NCBI GenBank assembly: GCA_900105895.1
Contig: FNSH01000001.1
Span: forward strand, 1,286,001 to 1,350,000
Source of the DNA: Atopobium minutum
Lineage (GTDB): Bacteria > Actinomycetota > Coriobacteriia > Coriobacteriales > Atopobiaceae
Direction of reading: 5' to 3'
Length of the DNA: 64,000 nt
Shown here: piece by piece, positions 52,621 through 61,283 of the stretch
Layout of the letters: each line of letters opens with the position of its first letter
Numbering within the stretch: position 1 is the stretch's first letter
Program-made: the position numbers and the translations under genes
The notes under the pieces: model-generated
The model's input: the letters and a program-made list of their open reading frames with translations, nothing else
What the model was told of the DNA's origin: nothing
The model's database searches: none

Positions 52621-52822
52621 TCTTTTACGGGGTCAAGCAGGGCAGGCAACAGTAGAGTATGCTTTGCTGCTTACGGCATTTATGGCAATTCTTATGAGCT
52701 TGGCTGCTATTTTTCATGCAAGCTGTGATGGAAAGTTTTTATCTCACGTCCTCACAGCCCTGCCTTTTACCTTTGGTGAACCGGGGAGTGTGGGGGTGTG
52801 GCAGGATGTCCTTTTGTTCTGA
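52595..52822 (+). CDS. small pilin-like protein of the Tad operon
   Basis: This frame gives 75 residues from ATG 52595, with the pilin-like core GQAGQATVEYALLLTAFMAIL. It has the Gly-x4-Glu-Tyr order of type IVb prepilins and a 15-residue N-terminal leader. It overlaps the previous gene by 26 bases and TadE by 17. The start has only a weak ribosome site, so translation may depend on coupling. It is probably a minor pilin. Confidence 0.68.
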   Translation: MQIRPPQLDLLRGQAGQATVEYALLLTAFMAILMSLAAIFHASCDGKFLSHVLTALPFTFGEPGSVGVWQDVLLF

Positions 52823-53276
52823 AACGCATGCTCAGTCGAGTGTAGAAGCAGCTTTTGTTGTACCTATATGTATGATGCTATTGCTTTGTCTTTTACAGCC
52901 GCTGTGTCTCATGTATACCCAAGCAACCATGTGGTCTGCAGCCAATCAAGCTTTGCGCTGTATGGAAACAACGCAAGATGAATCTGCTGTTGTGAGTTAT
53001 ATACAAAGACGTTTGTCTGCCATTCCCGAAGTGTCACTTTTTCATGCAGGAGGAGCGCAGGATTGGGACATTAGCTGCTCGGGTTTTGGCGAGAAAAGCG
53101 GCGAAGTTTCCATCTCTGGCCATGTAAAACCATTGCCTTTGTTTTATGCGGCATCCAGGTTGTTTGCGCAAACCGATGACAAAGGAATCATAGTGACCAT
53201 TACGGCGCATTCTTTGCTCAGACCGGATTGGTTGGGAGGTGACTATGAAAGCTGGATTAGTTTATGGGACTCATGA
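52806..53276 (+). CDS. tadE: TadE-like pseudopilin
   Basis: This 156-residue protein has THAQSSVEAAFVVPICMMLLLCLLQPLCL near its start, the TadE signature (SVEAAF with acidic residue at +5), one membrane helix and an extracytoplasmic beta-rich domain. ATG 52806 sits in the overlap with the small pilin gene. It probably caps or primes the pilus. Confidence 0.82.
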   Translation: MSFCSETHAQSSVEAAFVVPICMMLLLCLLQPLCLMYTQATMWSAANQALRCMETTQDESAVVSYIQRRLSAIPEVSLFHAGGAQDWDISCSGFGEKSGEVSISGHVKPLPLFYAASRLFAQTDDKGIIVTITAHSLLRPDWLGGDYESWISLWDS

Positions 53277-55323
53277 TCCTAAAACTTTAAAAAAGAAAGC
53301 CCTTGGCCCTTTGGGGTTGTTTATTCATGAAACAGGTGCCTATACCTCTTTGGCAGTGGTTACTGCTCTGGCACTTAGCGTGAGTCTTTTACTAACTACA
53401 GTTGGCGCCGGATGGTATTTGGCCAAGGCGCATAAAACGCAGGCCATTGCAGATAGTGCAGCCCTAGCTGGACAAAATGTTGTTGCAGGCTATGTGACCA
53501 TTGCACAAGTGCTTGACTCGTGTGTTTTGAGCATGGGAATAACGGGAGTATTAGTTGGTGGAGCAGGGTTAGTATTGTCTGCTGTACCAGGACTATCTGG
53601 TGCAGGGGCACAAACGGTACAGACTGCAAAAACTATTTTGGATGCACGTTCAAAATTTGCTAAGAGCGCTAATTCTGGATTGCAAAAGATAGAAGCTTCA
53701 CTTCCATTTTTAGTTGCCAAAAATTCGGCGGATGTTATCCGAGCAAACAGTACAGATTCACCGGAATATTCTGGAGCAGCCATTCCGTTTCCTCAAACAT
53801 CACAGAGTAAATTCGAGCTTGATGAGAGTCCTCAAAATATTGATAAGCTCGAAGATTCTGCTGGTAAAATGGCCGAACAGTCAGATCAAGCAGAAGAGTC
53901 TAAGCAGCAAGCAGATGCTGCACTTTTGGAGGGATGGCACGCCGATTGTGTCGATGACCCCTACTGCTTGTATCAACGAGCTCAAGCACTATCGCATATC
54001 TCATTAGGCGATAACCCCTGTTACACCTCAAGTGATGGATGGAATTTTGGCGTACCTCTCTCCCGTGCACGTGCGTATTATCATGCACGGTATCTATCAG
54101 AGAGTCCCCAAGCTTCAAACGTGGAAGAGGAATCAAAATCTGCAGCACGTGTAGCATTTTATGAGTATTCTTCTCAAAAACTTAATGAAGGTCACTATAG
54201 CCAAGCTGAGGATGGCTGTGTTGATTTGGATTTACCTCTGTTGCCCTCAAACACTCAAGAGCTTAAACAAACCGAGTTGTATACCAAAAAAATGTGGCCC
54301 ATAACCAGCGTTAATGGTGTTCCCACTATCCATTACTCGCTTAACTGCCCTGCAGCAAATGGTACGTATTTGGGATTAGCATCTCTTGCAGATTTGGATG
54401 CAGGGATCGTACAAGAATGCCCAGTCTGTCATTTTAAGACGAGCGATGTTGGTAAAACACCTGCTGCATCAACGTCAATCGATAATGGATTTGAGCATTA
54501 TTGGGCAAAAATAGCCCGTGCTGCAAAGCAGTATCAGGAGGCGAAAAACAAGCAGGTAGAAGCAGAAAAACAAATGAAACAACTAGCACAAGAGGGGAGC
54601 AATGCCTTTGAAGAGGCTCTTGATGCACTTAAGGTTACGCGACCCCAACTATGTCCTCCTGGTGCTTGGGGGTGCATAGCATTTGTAACGCGTGCAAGTT
54701 CTTCTCCGCAAGCTCCCGCACTCAAGTCACCGCTTATTAAAGCTCCAGATCTTCCCTCGGGGATGGCCATCTCTGCTGCAGTCCTTGCTCCAGATAATGC
54801 AGATAAACAGAGCAATGTTCTTTCTCACCTGTTTGACGGGATTTCACTCAAGCATGAAGGGCTTCTCGCTGGTTTACCAAAACAGATCTGTATGGTATGG
54901 GGCAAGCTGCTCATGTCGTATTCAGATGGGTATGACGCCTTGGCTCAAATTACAGATTCGTTTTTTGGGAAGCTTGAGGGTGTTGTGGGCGGAACAATTG
55001 CACATATGTTACAAGATCAGCTGGTTGACTTAGTTGAGGCGACCGGTTTTAAGCCAGTCAATCTGCAGGCAAGAAAACCTGTGCTCACCAATACACAAAA
55101 CGTGCTTGAGCAAGCTGGTTTTGGTGGTATGGATGCACTGCGTTCTAAAATTCAAGCGCTCCCTACGCATGCAACAACTCAACAAGTTGCTCAGGCCATG
55201 GGTGTTGTTCTCATTAATGAACTGCCGGATGAGTACTTTACGATTGCGAGCCTTCCCATACCAGGGACGGAACTTTCCATTCCGCTTAACGTCGATGTAA
55301 GAAAGTTGGTTGATCTTACATGA
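53245..55323 (+). CDS. large TadG-like pilus assembly protein
   Basis: This 692-residue protein has one membrane helix (residues ~35-60) then KAHKTQAIADSAALAGQN, the characteristic TadG start (QxxADxAALAGA). The remaining ~600 residues are extracytoplasmic, with a low-complexity Glu/Gln/Lys coiled coil (about residues 190-235 and 425-460), several Cys, and no known enzymatic motif. TadG homologues usually carry a von Willebrand A domain; I do not see the MIDAS DxSxS motif. ATG 53245 has GGGAGGT upstream and overlaps the tadE stop. Confidence 0.78.
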   Translation: MKAGLVYGTHDPKTLKKKALGPLGLFIHETGAYTSLAVVTALALSVSLLLTTVGAGWYLAKAHKTQAIADSAALAGQNVVAGYVTIAQVLDSCVLSMGITGVLVGGAGLVLSAVPGLSGAGAQTVQTAKTILDARSKFAKSANSGLQKIEASLPFLVAKNSADVIRANSTDSPEYSGAAIPFPQTSQSKFELDESPQNIDKLEDSAGKMAEQSDQAEESKQQADAALLEGWHADCVDDPYCLYQRAQALSHISLGDNPCYTSSDGWNFGVPLSRARAYYHARYLSESPQASNVEEESKSAARVAFYEYSSQKLNEGHYSQAEDGCVDLDLPLLPSNTQELKQTELYTKKMWPITSVNGVPTIHYSLNCPAANGTYLGLASLADLDAGIVQECPVCHFKTSDVGKTPAASTSIDNGFEHYWAKIARAAKQYQEAKNKQVEAEKQMKQLAQEGSNAFEEALDALKVTRPQLCPPGAWGCIAFVTRASSSPQAPALKSPLIKAPDLPSGMAISAAVLAPDNADKQSNVLSHLFDGISLKHEGLLAGLPKQICMVWGKLLMSYSDGYDALAQITDSFFGKLEGVVGGTIAHMLQDQLVDLVEATGFKPVNLQARKPVLTNTQNVLEQAGFGGMDALRSKIQALPTHATTQQVAQAMGVVLINELPDEYFTIASLPIPGTELSIPLNVDVRKLVDLT

Positions 55324-55814
55324 GGCAGAAGGTATGGCGTTTGGCGCAAGCGCGGGCCTTGCAAAAAGATGCCCAAATGAGCGTGGAGTTGGCGGTGCTC
55401 ATGCCTGTGGTGCTGGTCATGTCGCTTGTAGTGTTCAACCTAGCTCGTTACCTTGAATTAGGAATGAAGTTTTCTGCCGAATGCTCCCATGCCGTTGTCA
55501 ACTTAGGAACCTCGGGCACTTCTGGTGCCCAGCAACTCGGTAATCCCCAAGCAGTACAGCAAGCTATCGAGAAAAACATGCAGTTGGGTGATTTGGGAGA
55601 AGTGGACGTAAAGGTTTACGAGCGCAAGCGCTTCGTTATAGCTACTACGAGCTTTAGTTTCTTACCTAAAGTTCATGAGTATGTTTGTACCTTGCGGATA
55701 AAACCCTGGCCTTCTCGCTTTGTTATTGCTGGCATTGCCTTTAGCCCGCCAGCATGTATGACCTATGAATATCGTTTGCATGTCGATCCATACCGGTCGG
55801 GGGTGGTGGTATAG
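55320..55814 (+). CDS. TadE/TadF-like pseudopilin
   Basis: This 164-residue protein has DAQMSVELAVLMPVVLVMSLVVFNLARYL near its start, matching a TadE/F pseudopilin with the acidic residue of the cleavage region. One helix and an extracytoplasmic domain follow. The ATG overlaps the previous stop by four bases (ATGA), so it belongs to the same transcript. Confidence 0.8.
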   Translation: MRQKVWRLAQARALQKDAQMSVELAVLMPVVLVMSLVVFNLARYLELGMKFSAECSHAVVNLGTSGTSGAQQLGNPQAVQQAIEKNMQLGDLGEVDVKVYERKRFVIATTSFSFLPKVHEYVCTLRIKPWPSRFVIAGIAFSPPACMTYEYRLHVDPYRSGVVV

Positions 55815-55892
55815 CAAACAAGCAGCCGATTTTTCAGTCGCTTTAACTGCCTGGTGCTCTATCCATTTTTGTTTAAAGAAGGAGGATTCAAG

Positions 55893-56354
55893 ATGACGGC
55901 AGAGATTCCAATTCAGCCAGCAAATACACAGCAGGATCCAACCCGTACAAAAACATGTCCCAGCTGTGGGGCAACCCTTTTTGCAGATATGGATATCTGT
56001 TATGGATGCCTTTACGATTTTACAAAAACATATGAACCACCACAGATTGGTGGGGCAGATGAAGTCCCGCTTGATATGTATGAGCAACTTCCTCAAACGC
56101 AAGAGAAAGAAAAAGAGGCAAACTATGCTTTGCAGGAAATCCCTGCCACTACAGATAAAACTACCATCGATTCCAGTGGACAGTCGCCGTACGTTTTGCA
56201 GGTATGCGGCCCCTCTGTCAATTTGTCTTTTGGCTGTAGTAATCAAGGTATTTGTTTGCTTACATTTAATGCTGCTTCAGGTCACTGTGAGAAAGTTGGC
56301 TTGGACAAAGGCACAAAGATTAACCTGAGCAACCTTGTATTTACCGTTCAATAA
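55893..56354 (+). CDS. zinc-ribbon protein at the end of the Tad operon, unknown
   Basis: This 153-residue soluble protein has a Cys4 ribbon near the start (CPSCGATL, CYGCLYDF), a Pro/Glu/Gln-rich linker, then a ~60-residue C-terminal segment (SPYVLQVCGPSVNLSF, KGTKINLSNLVFTV) that resembles an FHA-type beta sandwich in outline only. RBS AGAAGGAGG precedes ATG 55893. I cannot name a family. It may be a regulator of the pilus system. Confidence 0.7.
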   Translation: MTAEIPIQPANTQQDPTRTKTCPSCGATLFADMDICYGCLYDFTKTYEPPQIGGADEVPLDMYEQLPQTQEKEKEANYALQEIPATTDKTTIDSSGQSPYVLQVCGPSVNLSFGCSNQGICLLTFNAASGHCEKVGLDKGTKINLSNLVFTVQ

Positions 56355-56526
56355 GACAGTCATCGCTACCATGTGTATCTACGGCATTTTTAGCTAGAGA
56401 GTCTTTTACTTTTATAGAGGAATAAGAACTTTGCATGCTTTGTAGCAAGTAAATTTTTTGCACCGTATTTGTTTAAAACGGGGTATAGTTACACATAGTT
56501 AACACTACAAGGTTTGGGGGTGCCAC

Positions 56527-56730
56527 ATGTCTCCAGTAGATATCGTTGTTTTTGCTGTTGTCGTGGCAATTATTGCTCTAGCTGTACACTCACTCAGGCA
56601 TTCTAAGGGTCAGTGCGCAGGTTGTGGAAGTTCATCAAGCTGTGCAAGCCATAGTGGAGGGAGCAGCTGTTGTTCAGCAGCAGAATCCATGGTTTCTAAT
56701 ATGGAAGCTAAGGTCGCTTCTGAAAAGTAG
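56527..56730 (+). CDS. FeoB-associated Cys-rich membrane protein-like
   Basis: This 67-residue protein has one membrane helix followed by CAGCGSSSSCASHSGGSSCC. This matches small Cys-rich membrane proteins often found with feoAB ferrous iron systems, but no feo gene is adjacent. RBS GGGGGTG is upstream. Metal binding is plausible. A strong terminator follows. Confidence 0.72.
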   Translation: MSPVDIVVFAVVVAIIALAVHSLRHSKGQCAGCGSSSSCASHSGGSSCCSAAESMVSNMEAKVASEK

Positions 56731-56764
56731 TAGGTATGCTCTGACGTATGAACGATGAGTCTGT

Positions 56765-56815
56765 AATGGCTGTAGACTACCGTATTTCGGAAATCTACAG
56801 CCATTTGTTTTTTTC
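56765..56815 (+). terminator. terminator of the Cys-rich protein gene
   Basis: AATGGCTGTAGA (56765-56776) and TCTACAGCCATT (56794-56805) form a perfect 12-base stem, followed by a G and a run of seven T residues. Confidence 0.9.
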
Positions 56816-56904
56816 TATACGTTGGAAATACGAGTGAAACATCTGTGTGTCACACTTACTATGTTTGATGGTAAATTCTCAGCTTCAATCCGCCGGGAGG
56901 GACT

Positions 56905-58251
56905 ATGTCCTACGAGCAGAACATTGATTTCGTACTGCGCACAGTTGAAGAGCGTAACATTCGTTTTATTCGACTGTGGTTTACCGATGTGTTAGGTAAC
57001 TTAAAGTCGTTTGCTATTTCTCCAGAAGATCTAGAAGAGGCTTTCGACGAGGGTATTGGCTTTGATGGTTCTGCAGTAGATGGTTTTGTTCCTTTGGAAG
57101 AGTCGGATATGCTTGCATTCCCCGATCCAGAAACCTTCCAGCTGCTTCCCTGGCGTCCTAAAGAAGATGGCGTAGCTCGTATGTTTTGTGAGATCAAAAC
57201 GCCTAATCACAAGCCTTTTGTCGGTGACTCCCGTGCTCGGTTAGAAAAACTTTTCCGTGAGGTAGAAAAGCACGGATATTTCCTTAATGTGGGTGCAGGC
57301 ATCAGCTATTTCTATCTCGACAATGATAAGACACCTCAGTTGTTGGATGGCGCTAGCTACTTTGATTTAACCCCTTCGGATTATGCACAGGATTTGCGTC
57401 GCAGCACAACGCTTGCCCTTGAGAAAATGTCTATTCCTGTAGAGTATTCCTATCATTCAATTGCACCTTCGCAAAACGGCATCCAGCTGCGTTATGCAGA
57501 GGCTCGTACCTGCGCAGATAACATTGTGACCGCTCGTTTGATCATCAAAGAGTCGGCGTATAATCAGGGTCATTACGCATCGTTTATGCCCAAGCCTTTT
57601 AACGACATCCCCGGCTCGGCCTTGTTTGTTCATCAGTCCTTTATGGATCATGATGGCAACAACCTGTTTTGGTCAGATGACGAGAAGCTCGAGGGTGGCA
57701 TAGGCCTTTCGAGTCTTGCAAAGCACTATATTGCTGGTGTTCTCAAGTATGCACCGGAGTTTTCTCTCGTAACTAATCCAACAGTCAACTCGTATAAGCG
57801 CCTCATTCCCAACGGGGAAGTTCCCTGTTATGCAACCTGGGGCCGTAAGAATCGTTCCGCTTTGGTTCGTATTCCTACGCACAAGCCTGGTAAGCAGGCT
57901 GCTACACGCATTGAGCTGCGCAGCCCCGATCCAACCTGTAATCCATACCTGGCATTTGCAGTAACATTGGCTGCTGGTATGCGCGGCATTCAGGAAGAGC
58001 TAGAGCTTCAGCCTGAGTCCACTTTGGAAGATGCAAATCTGAGCGATGAGCAGCTACGCGCCAAAGGCATCCAACCTTTGCCCCGCGATCTTGGTGAGGC
58101 TATTGCCAAATTCGAGACCAGTGCACTTATGAAAGAAGCGCTGGGCGAGCACATCTTTAGCTATCTACTTACGGTCAAGAAGCGGGAGTGGGAAGAGTAT
58201 CGAACCTCTGTTACAGATTGGGAGCGCGCTCGTTATTACGGCGGCTTCTAA
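56905..58251 (+). CDS. glnA: glutamine synthetase type I
   Basis: This 448-residue enzyme joins ammonia and glutamate at the cost of ATP. The GS motifs (IGFDGSAVDGF, VPCYATWGRKNRSALVRIP) are present. The length and lack of the NLYDLP adenylylation motif indicate the GSI-alpha form controlled by feedback and transcription, as in Bacillus. RBS GGGAGGG lies ahead of the ATG. The neighbouring regulator is a candidate controller. Confidence 0.95.
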   Translation: MSYEQNIDFVLRTVEERNIRFIRLWFTDVLGNLKSFAISPEDLEEAFDEGIGFDGSAVDGFVPLEESDMLAFPDPETFQLLPWRPKEDGVARMFCEIKTPNHKPFVGDSRARLEKLFREVEKHGYFLNVGAGISYFYLDNDKTPQLLDGASYFDLTPSDYAQDLRRSTTLALEKMSIPVEYSYHSIAPSQNGIQLRYAEARTCADNIVTARLIIKESAYNQGHYASFMPKPFNDIPGSALFVHQSFMDHDGNNLFWSDDEKLEGGIGLSSLAKHYIAGVLKYAPEFSLVTNPTVNSYKRLIPNGEVPCYATWGRKNRSALVRIPTHKPGKQAATRIELRSPDPTCNPYLAFAVTLAAGMRGIQEELELQPESTLEDANLSDEQLRAKGIQPLPRDLGEAIAKFETSALMKEALGEHIFSYLLTVKKREWEEYRTSVTDWERARYYGGF

Positions 58252-58314
58252 TTCTCGTGAGAATGATACAAAATTAGTAGCGATAAAATAGTATAGATGC
58301 GCTCCTGAATAACA

Positions 58315-58374
58315 CTTGAATTAAGCGGTAGAATACAAGTTAAAACTTGCGGTTACTGTGCACAATAATTCAAG
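58315..58374. promoter_or_regulatory. nested inverted repeats upstream of the GlnR-like gene
   Basis: CTTGAATT (58315-58322) and AATTCAAG (58367-58374) form an outer perfect repeat; inside it CAAGTT-AA-AACTTG (58336-58349) forms another. They lie about 80-140 bases before the regulator start. They may bind the regulator itself. Confidence 0.5.
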
Positions 58375-58451
58375 CAAGAGCAGATGCCTGATGCTATGGT
58401 ATTCTCAACATCAATCATCTTTCTTGCCATACTAGGTTGGAGGTGGAGTCC

Positions 58452-59126
58452 GTGCATCATAGGAAGATTTTGTACGTATCTACGACTTCCCGTCATCGTG
58501 AGTATATGCGTAAGCTTACACACTCATTGGATGCTTCTGCACTTATTGCATCTCCAGATACCTTTGAACAGGCAATTGCTTCTCATCATGAGTTTGACCT
58601 CGTAATCTTAGACCTTGCGGGTGTGGCAAGTGATTTTTTTGGAACGGTAGAGGCCTATCTTTCGGATAACGGAATGATGCCGCTGCTTTTGGTGGTGGAT
58701 AAGGCCGCCTTGTCCAAATTGAGGATTCCCGTTCAGTTTAAGACAGATTTTGTCGTCTCCAACTGCTCTGAAGCAGAGATGGAAGTTCGTGTTTCTCAGC
58801 TGCTTTGGCCAGGAGAAGAAAGTGCGCCGTCAGATATTGTCACTATAGACACCATGACTATCAACCTGGCAACTTACCAGGTATATGTGGACGACAAGCC
58901 CGTGGATTTGACGCTTATGGAGTACTCGCTCCTCTCATTTTTGGCAACACATCCTTCACGTGCGTATTCTCGTGATACCTTGCTTCACCGTGTGTGGGGC
59001 TTTGAGTATTGTGGCGGCACGCGTACGGTGGATGTGCATATCCGTCGCGTTCGTTCTAAGGTTGGCCCTCAAATTGCTGGTCATATCGTTACAGTGCGCG
59101 GTATTGGATATCTGTTCAAGCTATAG
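58452..59126 (+). CDS. OmpR-family regulator with degenerate receiver, GlnR-like
   Basis: This 224-residue protein has a receiver-like N-terminus and an OmpR winged helix (LTLMEYSLLSFLATHPSRAYSRDTLLHRVWG, TRTVDVHIRRVRSK). The receiver keeps the Asp of LVILDLAG (D54) but lacks the N-terminal acidic pair (ILYVSTTS instead), which normally holds Mg. This is the pattern of orphan GlnR proteins of actinobacteria, which act without phosphorylation. GTG 58452 has GGAGG eight bases upstream. It follows glnA by 200 bases on the same strand. Confidence 0.8.
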   Translation: MHHRKILYVSTTSRHREYMRKLTHSLDASALIASPDTFEQAIASHHEFDLVILDLAGVASDFFGTVEAYLSDNGMMPLLLVVDKAALSKLRIPVQFKTDFVVSNCSEAEMEVRVSQLLWPGEESAPSDIVTIDTMTINLATYQVYVDDKPVDLTLMEYSLLSFLATHPSRAYSRDTLLHRVWGFEYCGGTRTVDVHIRRVRSKVGPQIAGHIVTVRGIGYLFKL

Positions 59127-59305
59127 GCCGTCAACGCAGGCCGTCAGCCCATGCTTTAAGCCGGCAGTTCAAATATACAGAATAGAACAATGTTTTTGTT
59201 GGAATTGCGGTTTGAGAAAAATCATCTCTTAAGATAGCTAAAAATTGGACATCCTATATATACGTATTGAGTGGGCCGTTCGCAATTATTAAAAAGAGGT
59301 GCTCC

Positions 59306-60910
59306 ATGTCTGATATTTCCAATGAGCCTAATCCATCACCAATGGACGGTGGCGACACCGCTTCTCAACCATCTACAACTACGCCCGCGTCCCCTGAGGA
59401 CGCTACGGCTGTCAACCCAAATCGTGCCACGATGGGCTCAATCCCATCTATCGAATCGTCAGATCCGCGGCCAGATGCGCATGCTGCCGAGAAGACCATG
59501 GAGGGACCCAGCATAAACGAAAGCGCCGCCACTACTGCCAGCGCTTCCACTACCGTTGGTGCTTCCGTTCCCACCGGTGCTGCTACTGATGGCGCTACTA
59601 CTTCTAACGAGACCTCATCTTCCCAAAAGCAAAACCGTCAAAACCGCAGACGAACGGTGCTCATTTCTGTGATAAGTGGTGCTGTGGGAGCTACGGCTAT
59701 TGTGTGTGGTCTTAAGTTTAGCGGGCTTCTCGATATACCTACCACATCAAATATGAGCTCTGCGGGACAGACCATCTCTATTCGTCCCTCGGATGAAAAA
59801 GCTACTACTGCTCAAGCGGTCTCTAAAAAATGCCTGCCCTCTGTTGCCTCCATCTATGTTTCTTCTGGCAACAAAAAATATGTGGGTTCAGGCGTTGTCT
59901 TGGATACCGATGGCAATATTCTTACCAACTACCATGTGGTCGATGGTGCGCAAACCATTACGGTAACGCTTAACAATATAAATTACGAGGCAAAAGTTGT
60001 GGGTTCTGACTCTTCGAGCGACCTTGCCGTACTAAAGATTGATCCTAAGGGCGCTAAGCTTACGCCTATTGAGGTTGGTGATTCCAGCGCTTTGGTTGTA
60101 GGCGATTGGGTTATGAGTATTGGTAGCCCCTATGGCCTTGACCAGTCTGTCTCGTCGGGTATCGTGTCGTCGCTGTATCGCTCAACTATGTTGCCTTCTA
60201 CCTCTGGCAATACCATTTATGCCAACCTTATTCAGACTGATGCTGCTATTAATCCCGGTAACTCGGGTGGCGCTCTCGTAAACGCTGAAGGCAAACTTGT
60301 GGGCATCAATTCCATTATTGAATCCCAGTCTGGAGCAAGCGCGGGAATTGGCTTTGCCATTCCTTCTAACTATGCAGTTAAAGTTGCCAAGACCATCATC
60401 GAGGGCAAGCAGGTGCTTCACGCATACCTGGGTGTATCTTTGCAAACCGTTACCGCAGACAATGCCGCGCGCAGTAAATTGTCTGTCAACCAGGGTGCAT
60501 ACGTAATGAACGTTACGGCTGACAGCCCCGCAGCTAAAGCCGGCCTTCAGGAAGGCGATGTCATTACCAAGGTAAACGACGATACTATCTCGTCTGCCGA
60601 TGCACTTATTTTGGCGGTTCGCTCTCATGAGGTAGGCGAGAAGGTCACGGTTACGGTCATGCGTGGTTCTGAGGAGAAAAGCTTTGAGGTAACGCTTGGC
60701 TCCGATGAGTCACTCCAGGAAGCCGCCGCATCCAACACTGCACAAAAGGGCGACGTCAATAATGGCTCGAATGATGGCACTGATCCTCGCGGTCAAAACA
60801 ATTCCAGTGAAAATCGGGGTTCGGACGGTCTCAGTGATCTGTTAAGCAATAAAGGTGGTGGCATGATTGCCAGTCGTGCCGAACTGAGTAATACAATCCT
60901 TGCCATCTAA
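59306..60910 (+). CDS. htrA: HtrA/DegP-like serine protease
   Basis: This 534-residue protein has a Ser/Thr/Ala-rich N-terminal part of ~110 residues, one membrane helix (VLISVISGAVGATAIV), a trypsin-like domain with the triad H210 (NYHVVDG), D239 (SDLAVLKI) and S320 (NPGNSGGALV), and a PDZ domain (AKAGLQEGDVITKVND). It degrades misfolded envelope proteins. ATG 59306 is preceded by AAGAGG; the frame from 59267 is longer but lacks a site. Confidence 0.95.
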   Translation: MSDISNEPNPSPMDGGDTASQPSTTTPASPEDATAVNPNRATMGSIPSIESSDPRPDAHAAEKTMEGPSINESAATTASASTTVGASVPTGAATDGATTSNETSSSQKQNRQNRRRTVLISVISGAVGATAIVCGLKFSGLLDIPTTSNMSSAGQTISIRPSDEKATTAQAVSKKCLPSVASIYVSSGNKKYVGSGVVLDTDGNILTNYHVVDGAQTITVTLNNINYEAKVVGSDSSSDLAVLKIDPKGAKLTPIEVGDSSALVVGDWVMSIGSPYGLDQSVSSGIVSSLYRSTMLPSTSGNTIYANLIQTDAAINPGNSGGALVNAEGKLVGINSIIESQSGASAGIGFAIPSNYAVKVAKTIIEGKQVLHAYLGVSLQTVTADNAARSKLSVNQGAYVMNVTADSPAAKAGLQEGDVITKVNDDTISSADALILAVRSHEVGEKVTVTVMRGSEEKSFEVTLGSDESLQEAAASNTAQKGDVNNGSNDGTDPRGQNNSSENRGSDGLSDLLSNKGGGMIASRAELSNTILAI

Positions 60911-60948
60911 GCGCTGTAAATTCCAGCAAATTCATAGTCACTTTTTAT

Positions 60949-60982
60949 AAGAGCGGCATCCTATAGAAGGGGTGCCGCTCTT
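60949..60982 (+). terminator. hairpin after htrA, weak terminator
   Basis: AAGAGCGGCATCC (60949-60961) pairs with GGGTGCCGCTCTT (60970-60982) with a small internal mismatch. No clear T-run follows, so termination would be weak. Confidence 0.6.
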
Positions 60983-61283
60983 CACATTTGTGTCCAAAAT
61001 ATGAATCGAAACAAATCTAGTTTTTGTACTTGCAAGCCCAAAAAGGGGTGTGTATATTAGTAGGTCGCACGCGGTGATGTGGACAAACAAACACAGCAGC
61101 TGATGTGCGACGAACCTTGAAAACCGGATACTGCGATCGAAAGATCAGCAAAGACAGCACAGCGAAATTTCGAAGCAAATAAGCAATCGTTAATTTTACT
61201 TTGAATCCAGATCAGCGATTATTTTAGATGTCAGGTTTACTCAAATAAACTCACATACATATACAAGACAGTCAGTCTTGTTA
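60983..61283 (+). promoter_or_regulatory. rRNA operon promoter and leader
   Basis: A near-consensus promoter is TTGCAA (61030-61035), a 17-base spacer and TATATT (61053-61058). The leader of ~220 bases follows, with the strand AAAACCGGATACTGC (61120-61134) that pairs across the 16S gene. No gene is supported in this region. Confidence 0.8.

Noticed and set aside
56820..56904. Streptomyces-type GlnR box before glnA
   Set aside because: GAAAC and GTCAC elements are present but not at the spacing of the known GTnAC-N6-GAAAC box, so I do not claim a site.
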